Positions 56,183-64,000 of a stretch of 64,000 nt of DNA are shown here, piece after piece. The stretch spans positions 48,780,251 through 48,844,250 of the forward strand of contig JAWZYU010000018.1 in the NCBI GenBank assembly GCA_038380435.1, written 5' to 3'. Numbering within the stretch: position 1 is the first letter of the stretch; every line of letters starts with the position of its first letter. The notes under the pieces are model-generated. The model was given only the letters and a program-made list of their open reading frames with translations. It was not told where the DNA came from and made no database searches. The translations under genes and the position numbers were made by a program. The DNA is from Ryuthela nishihirai. Its lineage: Eukaryota; Arthropoda; Arachnida; Araneae; Heptathelidae.

Positions 56183-57109
56183 TATCAGGAGCAGCGAAAG
56201 GTTTTTTTTTTATAATCATTTCATTTATGCCCAACTTGAAGCTTTCGGGAAAGGCTATTGATAGATTGTCTGTAATTCTGAAAATATATTACGAGTAACA
56301 TAATTAGTTTCCATAGTGCTTTCTAATGGTGTAAAATTTGGGAACATTTTTCTATGCTACAATTTTAGACTTTCGGCCGTAGAGGGGGCCGAGAATGTCA
56401 ATATAAACCCGTAGTGGGTTTACATGACATTCTCAATTTTCTTCCTTATCACCAGGGAGGGGGAAAGAACGAAACGAAGCTTATTTTATTTTAAAAGGTA
56501 TATGCAAACTTATTTCGGAGTGGGAGAAATACTGATGAAATATTGCTATCTGAATTTTCCAAATCATCCATTACTTCGAATTTTTATCTTTAGAGGGCAC
56601 TTAAGACGAAAAATAGCAATTTTTATTTTCTTTAAAAACGTATTCCATATTCACCAAAGATAATATGTTACTTTTGTACTATTTTTAATTCAAATAATGA
56701 TCCTTCTCCTTTTACGTCCTTTTTTCTGTTATGGTATAATACGTTTCCATTTCACTGTTTTCTCATTCATCGCTTTTCACCCTTTCATTTTACGGTTTTC
56801 TTCTCTAATTCACTTTTTAATATATTATTTTTATGTTTTTCGACTCCAATATTTTTTCGCGATTTTTTGAACAAGTATAATTTTTTTTTGCTTTTCATTG
56901 TTAGATCCTTTCTTTATAATAGTATCAGGTTTAGTTGGCATTTAGCAAAAATAATCATGATTTTAATAGTGACAGTTATCACTTTATTACACAAGTCTTA
57001 AATTTTATGTAACATTTCCAAATCGATGGAAATGATTTCCAATCCAAATAAATGGACTAATATTTCATTTATCAAAATATTTCTTATCAGAGATGTATAA
57101 AACTGATAT
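56183..57109. other. No gene recognised; one hairpin
   Basis: AT-rich. A hairpin at 56392-56435 is listed separately. Text near 56440-56680 weakly resembles a T1 unit (AATTTTCCAAATC, AGAGGGCACTTA), but I do not call it. Confidence 0.4.
56392..56435. repeat. Hairpin, 19-20 bp stem
   Basis: GAGAATGTCAATATAAACCC and GGGTTTACATGACATTCTC pair around GTAGT with a bulge and one mismatch. No function is evident. Confidence 0.75.
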
Positions 57110-57500
57110 TAGCGTTCCTTGATTACTGCGTAATGTTATTTGTGTTGAAAAGGATCCAAGTTTCACTATCATAGCAAACTCGAAAAAGAACCAAGCTATC
57201 GCACATTCTGATTTTAGTCCCTAGGTGTATGTGCCTATTTTTCCACAATCTCCATAAACTCTTAATGTCCCATAGCGACGCCCATTATTCTGTTTATCGC
57301 ATGTCTCACATCCCCAGAATCTGTAACATAACTTCTGAGGTAGAAACTTGATCAATAGCGGAGTTGTTTAAAAGTACTGAAACACCACCTGCCTGACCAA
57401 ATTTGATCATTTTAATTTTCTATCTGTTAATAACCAAACATATCTATTACCAATCTCATCAACAGCCCTAATGCCAGAGTTCATGTCGTCAGTTTTATTT
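57110..57500 (-). pseudogene. LINE (RTE/CR1-like) RT thumb fragment
   Basis: Minus-strand shifted frames give IRAVDEIGNR, KMIKFGQAGG, LLNNSAIDQVS and YVTDSGDVRHAINRIMGVAMG. This parallels the end of the reverse transcriptase in the LINE at 25.1-28.1 kb, whose AVNETDNRMS block corresponds to AVDEIGNR here. Confidence 0.65.
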
Positions 57501-59139
57501 ACTTAAAGACCAAAATTATAAAAATAATCTATATATCAACATAAATTAACAGAGAAATTTTCAAATCACTATACCATCTAACACCTAATCTCTCTTTAAA
57601 TTCACCGTTTTAAACCACTTTCGAAAAACAAAATTACTCTTCAACATCTTTAGTTTAACGATTGAATCGAATAACACAAATTTCCACTTTTTTTTTTCTC
57701 TACAGTTTTGAAAATTTGGAAAAGCTGAGACAATATGACAAAAAATAATTGTTTTTCAATGCGATCTGACCCGCAAATCTCCTAGGTTATCTGTAGGTTA
57801 AGACAAAACAAACCACCATGCCGCCGTACCCGGGACCTCATTGTCGCAGCGAACAAACGCGATACCATTAAGCAAGCAAGGCGGCAATTTTTGCTATGCT
57901 AATCCCAATACAAAGAGTTTGATGCGACTAATGTAGAAACATCAATGCTTTTTCGAACAAATTAGAGTATGTAAATACGATTATATTAGATTCTGAAATT
58001 TCAGTGTGAAGTTTTTAACTTTTGCATTATTCTGATAGATAAAAAAATAAGGAAAATTAAATATTTATTTAGTAAATGGCTTCTCCATGTTGAAAAGTAA
58101 CAAAGAATGAAAAAATTGGACAGGAATAATATCGAAGTACGTAAAGCTAAAGTTAGAAAAAGGACTTAAATATAAGCATGTTTAATTCCTAAAAACTGTT
58201 CGAAACTTTAATAAAAAATATCTTTGGAGCTGACAAACAAATATAATGGGAAAACACTGTATTATATACTAAATGCGTAGAAGAAAAAACAATAACCTTT
58301 CTTATACACATATTATGTATTAAAATTATTGAGAAAAAAAACTGATTCTTCTGATATAAATCTCGTAACGCAAATCGACGCAAATTAGTCGTTCTAAAAA
58401 ATTAGCAAATAACTTGATAAGATAAAGCTATTGTTCTTCCGCTCTAAATCATTGGCAAGTAAACAAACATTAATCAGGGAATCAACTCCATACTTAGTAT
58501 TCTATTTTAAGCACCATAATCTTCTTCTAATCCATAGCGCAAACGTTGTTCATTGTACTGCAGAGCTTTTTTCTTTTCTAATGTTAGTAGGTAGCTAGAA
58601 CTCCTTTTTTTTTTCGCTTAAAGGATATTCTCTATCTATAGCAAGTACTGTTCTTTGAGATTCGCTGTTTTTTTTACACCTTCAGGAATATGATCTTAAC
58701 TGACACATTGATTTTTCCCCCTGGATTTACTAATTGTTCGTGATGTAATGATCTCTCTAGGGGGGGGGGGCAATTGGAGGTTGAAGACGTTTTCCTGCAT
58801 TCACTCACGCGAGGAACGAAATAAAATAAAGATCAAAAATTAAATTTAGTATCAGTTCCACTTTTTCACACTTTACGTGATCAGAGAGAAAGCTAAAGGG
58901 ATTGGGGAGAAAATCTACATTGTGTTAATATAATTTTCAGCTTTGCATTTATTAATTAAGAGCCTATAGTCTGCCTAATAAGTGATATTCCCTATCGTGA
59001 TGGCTTTACTGAAGAGAATTAGTGATTAGCAATTCTGATGAGATGATCGGCAGTATCGGTAAAGCTTCAAAGAAATAAGTTTATAAATAAAATTTATTTT
59101 TCTTTAGTATTGTCCTTCAGTGATATAGTGTATATGGCA
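57501..59139. other. No gene recognised
   Basis: AT-rich; a run of ten G at about 58760 is the only notable point. The part up to about 57560 may still be LINE. The short frames carry no motif. Confidence 0.4.
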
Positions 59140-59405
59140 GCAGAAGACCCTGGGAGAGATTATGAAACTGCACAATTGACTCCAGGATGGTTCTTACAGA
59201 TCATAACGATATTAATCGTCCAGTGGTCGATGAGAATAGTTTAAGCATTAACTAATGGTTTATGAAAATGTTTAAAAGATCAACCAATCGATCAACGAGA
59301 ATTATTGAAACATCAACCAATGAGCATCAAACAACGATCGATGAGAACTATTCAAACTTCAACTAGGCAGTCTCATAGTCTCTCCCACAGCTCCCTGTTG
59401 TCATT
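59140..59405. mobile_element. P1-like palindrome, distant relative
   Basis: Shares the plan of P1 (GAGATTATGAAACTGCACAATTGACTCC on the left; CTAGGCAGTCTCATAGTCTCTCCC on the right; repeated GATCAACGAGAATTATTGAAAC inside), but the ends differ and TIR homology is weak. Confidence 0.5.
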
Positions 59406-61080
59406 CACGCTATGCCATGCAGGTCATTACGGACAATGAGTTTAGCCTTAAGTTACGCTTTCCTAGGAACTCAATAGAATAAACTATCGGACTCAGATAA
59501 GATGATAATCCCAAAGTCTTAGATCGCAAAGACTCAGATAACATGATAAACACTCAGAGGCATATTAGAAATATTCGTTAAGGACATTATTTATCTTGCA
59601 TACATCTATATTACTTCTGAACATCTGACCACGGCTTTTACTTCTCATACAATGAATTCCCTTCCAGATTACGATTCCAGTCAGGGATGTGGGAGGGAGG
59701 GATTATGGTTCCGCTTCCCCCGATAATCCGGTCATATTATGCAAAATCTCAAATTTGTCTTCCTGCTCTGCAATCTAAAACATCTGGCCATGGATACCCC
59801 CTCCCCCAACGATACGTCTTTGCATAATTTTATTTTATCTCCATAGTATATATCAGACACTAAAACTAGATTTAAAAAACAACTAAAATGTGTATTCCTT
59901 ATTGAATATCATTTTAACCTTTCCTGTGAGGTAAAATATTTTAGTAATTGGAAAACCCTTCAAATATTATTCTCAGCCCCCCTCCCCGAAACGAAATTCT
60001 CGGACCGCCACCTGCCCAAAAACTAAATTCTCGGATCCCCTCCCCCCCCAATGAAACTAAATCTTAAATACGTGCTTGTTTCGAGCCTTCTCTGTTGTTA
60101 AAGTTGTCCTGAGCATGCAAGTTGAAAATGAGAGAAATTTTAATTCAGCTTTTATTTCTAGTAGATTAACACAATCTCTGAAATCTAATATATGAATCGG
60201 AACAGTCGAGATTGTTTGGGGGGGAGGGCAGGAGAGATATGGCCATTTCATACATAGCCTACAGGTTAGACAAAGGATCAAGCTCGGATCCAGAAAATAA
60301 TAAAAAGGAAGGGGGGAGATAGGATACCACTACAGTATAATATTTTATCTTTTCGTTTTTAGAGGAAACAAAGTAGCAGTTAAGATCATATTCCTGAAAG
60401 TACAAAAAAAAAACACTTGGCGAAACTCAAAGAACAGTACTTGGTATACTGTAGATAGACAATGTCCTTTGTATAGAGAGACCATGCAAAAAGAAAAGGG
60501 GTTCTAGCTACACACTAACGTTAAGGAAGGAAAAAGCTCTACAGTACAAGGAACAACGTTTACGCGGTGGAGTAGAAGATTATGATGCTTAGAATCCTGA
60601 GTATCGTGTTCATTCTTTCTTTTCAATATTTCCATATGAATTAAAGTTTCTTGAAAAATTCATGAAATATACATAAGTTAAGTTTTTTTTCCTCTATTAC
60701 TCTTACTAGCGTTCTCAAGTAGAGTTTAAGGCATCCTTGGCCGCCTCAATTCTATGCAAGTCCCTAGATCAGGCCCTGCGTAGAATAATTTTCAGACTTT
60801 TTTTTGTTTCAATTATACTATCCTGTATACACAATAAACCACTATTTTTTTTACATATTAGACAACTTTTTATGTATTAGGTTTGGTTTTTCTTATTATT
60901 TCTAAACATATATTATTAACGTATGTTATATATCATTAATTCATAATATAATAATATTTAATAAAATTAATTTATTATAATATTATAGAAGTGTTCATCA
61001 GTTGAGGTACCACTGTTTATGAAATCTATTTTGCAAAGGCGTCTTGTGCATATTGCACTCGAATTATTTAATTCTCTTTA
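59406..61080. other. No gene recognised; C- and G-rich tracts
   Basis: Between 59690 and 60060 there are C-rich runs (CCCCCTCCCCCAACG, CCCCTCCCCCCCCAATG) and repeated AAATTCTCGGA motifs. These may be decayed MITE edges like M2. AT-rich sequence follows to 61080. There is no coding evidence. Confidence 0.4.
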
Positions 61081-61400
61081 GTGAGTCCCAGCTGTGCCTG
61101 GGTTGAGATTTACCTCTGTTCATCCCCAGCCTGAGCTGGGTCAGAAAAAGGACAGCGATGGGCTTAACAAAGTCCCGCCGTCAGTCGAATGGGATGTAAA
61201 GCCCTGGTACTGTGTTCAGGAAAGCCATACTCTATGCACGTTAAGGAACACGATGGATGGTCTTGATTGGAAGCTACAATCTGTCTCCTAATAGCTGTTC
61301 CAGTGTGTCTCTTTCCTCAACATTCTGTGAGACTTTTTAACCTGGCCATTTAGCTCATAGCGTGCAAAAAAGGTGACTCTCTGATAAAACAACCCAATCT
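61081..61400 (+). mobile_element. SINE-A, diverged, box A missing
   Basis: Begins GAGTCCCAGCTGTGCC, then GTTGAGATTTACCTC, GACAGCGATGGGCTTAA, CACGATGGATGGTCTTGATTGG and CGTGCAAAAAAGG, ending in AAAACAACCCAATC. Confidence 0.9.
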
Positions 61401-61424
61401 TAAATTTATGATATTAGAATGGTC

Positions 61425-61612
61425 CCATGGCCGAGTGGTTAGCGCGCTGGGCTACTGATCTAAGGGACCTGGGTTTGAGCCCCGGGTAAGGCATGGATAT
61501 ATGTGTTGTTTTTCTGCTGAGGTCCTGCCATCCTCTCAGATCTTCTACTATGGTATATAAACTGACAGGCTCCTGTCAGACCTCTGTGCCAAGCAGCTGC
61601 TTGAGGGTGGGT
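61425..61612 (+). mobile_element. SINE-B, complete reference copy
   Basis: Head GGTCCCATGGCCGAGTGGTTAGCGC with box A, box B GGGTTTGAGCCCCGGG, then GGCATGGATATATGTGTTG, CTGAGGTCCTGCCATCC, TATAAACTGACAGGCTCC and AAGCAGCTGCTTGAGGG. It follows SINE-A by about 25 bp in the same orientation. Confidence 0.93.
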
Positions 61613-62010
61613 TAAACAAGATCTGGTCTAAAAAGACAAAATTTTACAAACTACTTAAGCCATAACTTTTTAGTTTGTTTAGATGAAACTCGATTATGTT
61701 AAATGCGTTTTATACTTTATGAAAAGAATATATAACACATACTTTCACTGAAGGTCTTTGTACTAAAGTTCTTTAAAAAAATTATGTATCTCTATGTGGA
61801 ATCTGTACGGGATAAGCACTCGTTGATTTCAGCTTTCAAATTTTCATTGTTCGCTGTATTTGTGTATATGTTTATGTGCATTTTTATTTTGAATACAAGT
61901 TTTAAGACAATTTATCATTCTCTAATATGGGTACTTTAATAAAATATAATTTTTTTTTTGTTTTGTTTGACAATGTTCACAGTTTAGCGGTAACACTGCA
62001 CCTAGAAGAA
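61613..62010. other. No gene recognised
   Basis: AT-rich spacer before the Tc1-like element. Confidence 0.4.
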
Positions 62011-62204
62011 CTACACACACCGGTCACTGATTTGTGGTCACGTGCATCACCACGTGATCTAGGCAACCATTTGAGACTCCTGCTCGTCAGTAATCGTCAG
62101 TAGTATTGATCACAATGGGAAAAACAAAGGATCTTTCGGGGTTCGATAAAGGGCTTATTGTGGGTATCTGTGTGGCTGAAGCGACGATTTTAGAATCAGC
62201 AGAA

Positions 62205-62275
62205 CGTCGCTTGCCAAGCGTTCTATCCACTAAACTATGAAGAGCTAGCACATTTTTCAGCTAATGCCTGCTCTA
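62205..62275 (-). mobile_element. SINE-D-like tRNA head (minus), inside the Tc1 gene
   Basis: 62211-62266 is the inverse of 63682-63736 (CATTAGCTGAAAAATGTG, then TTCATAGTTTAGTGGATAG, GAACGCTTGGC) with few mismatches. Box A (TAGTTTAGTGG) is recognisable. It disrupts the transposase frame. Confidence 0.7.
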
Positions 62276-62297
62276 ATTTCTGTAGACCTTTATTTTT

Positions 62298-62340
62298 CTT
62301 TTGAGAAACCAGTCAGCAGAGCTGACTGGTTTCTCAAAAG
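62298..62340. repeat. Perfect 20-bp hairpin
   Basis: CTTTTGAGAAACCAGTCAGC, a three-base loop AGA, then the exact inverse. It sits in the material that interrupts the transposase gene. Confidence 0.9.
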
Positions 62341-63265
62341 GTGAGACATATCGGGTTTTTAATTAGTGGGACAATAATCCACATTGCTTGTCTAAGAGGC
62401 GTAAATGTGACGCGACAACAATCTGTCAGGAACGAGATCGCCGTCATCTTAGAAGGCCTGTACGGAGAAACGGGAATTCCTGTGTGCAGCAATTGACCAA
62501 AGCATTCAATGAAGGCTGTTACCGACCCATATCTCAGCAAACTATATGCAGGGAATTGAAAAGGATCGGTATTAGCAGTCGCATGCCTATACGGAAACCA
62601 CTGAATTCTGCGAAGAACCGGAAAGGTCGTCTAAAAATGGTATCAGGAACATCGTGACTGAAAAAAGACTGGAAAAAAGTTATGTAGTCCGACGAGTCGC
62701 AATTTGGTGGGAGCTCCATGATGCAATATACCCAGCCTTGTAAACATAACTCATGGTTCTGAAGTCGGTGTCATGGTGTGGGGCACTTTCTGTTGGTATG
62801 GAACGGGTCCTCTGATATTGCTGGAAGGTCGAGTGTCCTCCAAGGATTATCTGAACATTGCAGGATGGATTTGATCGGCAACAATGTTGACTTTTTATCC
62901 AGCAGGTGACGGCTGTTTCATGGACGACAATGCTACTGTCTATCGCGCAAGACGTGTTCAGCAGTGGTTCAGAGAGTATGACAGCGAATTCCACCATCTT
63001 CCCTGGTCTCCAGAAAGCCATAATCTGAACCCCATTGAGAATGTATGGGGCATATTAGAAAAACAGATCCAGCAGCAAAGTCCTCTTCCGTCAAATCTGA
63101 ATCAGTTAAAGGACCGTCTGGTGAACGCCTGGTCTGCTGGAGATGTAAAGGACTCTAACATCTTGTGGAATCTATTCCAAACCGCATACATGCTGTAATT
63201 CGGGCTAAAGGAGGTCTAAATCGGTATTGAATAAAGGTTTCTAATTCAGTGGCCGGTGTGTGTAG

Positions 63266-63681
63266 TGCGATATCCATATTTTAATGTTATCACATGTGCA
63301 AAGAGAAATAACATTTCGCATGTTTGGCGTATAATGTTACCAATGCTCACCTGTTGAATGGTCGAATGTTCAGTCTTAAAATTCCCTCTACAGAAATTAG
63401 TATTATAGTAATGTACTCTAAATTTAAGAAATATTTTAGTTGAAAATTCGGTTTTTCTCTATGAATACTCCAAATCACGCCTCGTTAACTAATGTCATTT
63501 GTTCTAAAACCACTAACCTGTTAGTGTCTAATTCATTTTTCAATTAAATGTGACTATAAATATCTCCGAATTTTTCGCTCGTTGCGCCATCTTGATCGGG
63601 AACTAGCAACCTTCCGCAATCAAGGTTGCCCATTTCTAATCCTTGATAGCGCCACGAATGATAAAATTGGAAATATTTCAT
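63266..63681. other. No gene recognised
   Basis: AT-rich. Around 63585-63655 imperfect inverted motifs (GCGCCATCTTGAT…CCTTGATAGCGCC; GCAACCTT…AAGGTTGC) form a small foldback. Confidence 0.4.
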
Positions 63682-63775
63682 CATTAGCTGAAAAATGTGT
63701 TAGCTTTTCATAGTTTAGTGGTTAGAACGCTTGGCATGTATTAAGGAAACGTGAGTTCGAACACAGGAAGAATTC
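63682..63775 (+). mobile_element. SINE-D-like tRNA head (plus)
   Basis: Box A TAGTTTAGTGGTTAGAACG and box B GAGTTCGAACACAGG at tRNA spacing. The T stem does not pair well, so this is not a functional tRNA. The first 55 bp are shared inversely with 62211-62266. Confidence 0.65.
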
Positions 63776-64000
63776 ATATTTTTAGCAAAAAACTTTAATG
63801 TTTACAGGTAATATGTGGTATTACTATTGTTGTACTCTCAATTTCACACTTTTCTCAAAGATATAAAAAGTATTGACACATTTAAGTGAGAAAATATAGG
63901 TATTAGTGTAGGAGAATTCCTTCTAGCACATTTCAAATAAGTAAAGCTATTTAGTATTATTAAATTGCGAACTTTACAGATCTCCATTTGCCTCGTTTGC
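63776..64000. other. No gene recognised
   Basis: AT-rich sequence to the window end. Confidence 0.4.

Larger units (their letters stand above)
62011..63265 (+). pseudogene. Tc1-like transposon with broken transposase
   Basis: Terminal repeats CTACACACACCGGTCACTGA (62011-62030) and its inverse TCAGTGGCCGGTGTGTGTAG (63246-63265). The gene starts at about 62116 (MGKTKDLSGFDKG). After an insertion at about 62195-62370, a paired-like DNA-binding region continues: VRRNGNSCVQQLTKAFNEG, ISQQTICRELKRIGISSR. Catalytic regions: SDES-FG near 62690 with a stop before it, MDDNATVYRARRVQQWF near 62920, and SPESHNLNPIENVWGILEK near 63020. The usual Asp in the last (DLNP) is Asn. The ending resembles the DD34E group. 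A live enzyme would cut and paste the element at TA sites. Related to, but not the same copy as, the element at 23-24.1 kb. Confidence 0.88.

Noticed and set aside
63703..63775. Functional tRNA gene near the window end
   Set aside because: The T stem does not pair, and part of the sequence is shared with an inverted copy in the Tc1-like element.

Overview
The window is 64 kb of AT-rich, intron-era animal DNA with no intact host gene that I can recognise. It reads as a graveyard of transposable elements. tRNA-headed SINEs, hAT-like and Tc1/mariner elements, RTE/CR1- and Jockey/I-like LINEs, a Ty3/gypsy-like retroelement and a protein-primed DNA polymerase B (Polinton/adintovirus-like) remnant together suggest an arthropod nuclear genome. 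The SINE-A family (tRNA-like head, AACCC tail) looks to me most like spider, perhaps orb-weaver, genomes, but that assignment is inference from memory and not a search.

Layout. Positions 1-9 kb hold SINE-A and SINE-B pieces, a palindromic hAT-type MITE family (here P1), a 300-bp tandem repeat (T1), a mariner MITE, and a P1 copy split by a 697-bp nested element. From 9 to 23 kb there are a complete SINE-A with target-site duplication, a 115-bp tandem repeat (T2), a 450-700 bp dispersed module (R1) beside a frameshifted conserved transposon-linked ORF, a decayed LINE, a foldback element whose arms carry tRNA-like promoters, and a hAT-like MITE hosting another P1 copy. From 23 to 32 kb there are a Tc1-like transposase on the minus strand and a 3-kb LINE interrupted by two MITEs, with more SINE, R1, T1 and P1 copies. 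From 32 to 38 kb a SINE-A lies inside a SINE-B, then a minus-strand gypsy-like gag-protease remnant split by a palindromic tRNA-like repeat, then a LINE RNase H tail.

The main object lies at 39.7-51.0 kb: a giant inverted repeat. Each arm carries the 5' part of the same gene, with an N-terminal C2H2 finger and, downstream, a family-B polymerase exonuclease-I-like motif. The arms face each other across a 639-bp spacer that holds the only single-copy part of the gene. The left arm is broken by a SINE-A with a 12-bp target-site duplication. The right arm is broken by a 4.3-kb element with about 215-bp terminal inverted repeats and an 8-bp target-site duplication. Both arms share the same premature stop codon, so the lesion is older than the duplication or has been spread by gene conversion. 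This looks like a snap-back or foldback derivative of a self-synthesising DNA transposon.

From 51.5 to 64 kb there are minus-strand Jockey/I-like LINE fragments, one with an intact RNase H DEDD set. They are interrupted by a probable solo LTR and a 76-bp retroposed insert with a 15-bp target-site duplication. Further SINE copies, a LINE RT tail and a Tc1-like element carrying a perfect 20-bp hairpin follow. The order of insertion can be read from the nesting; nothing here looks like a working operon or host pathway.
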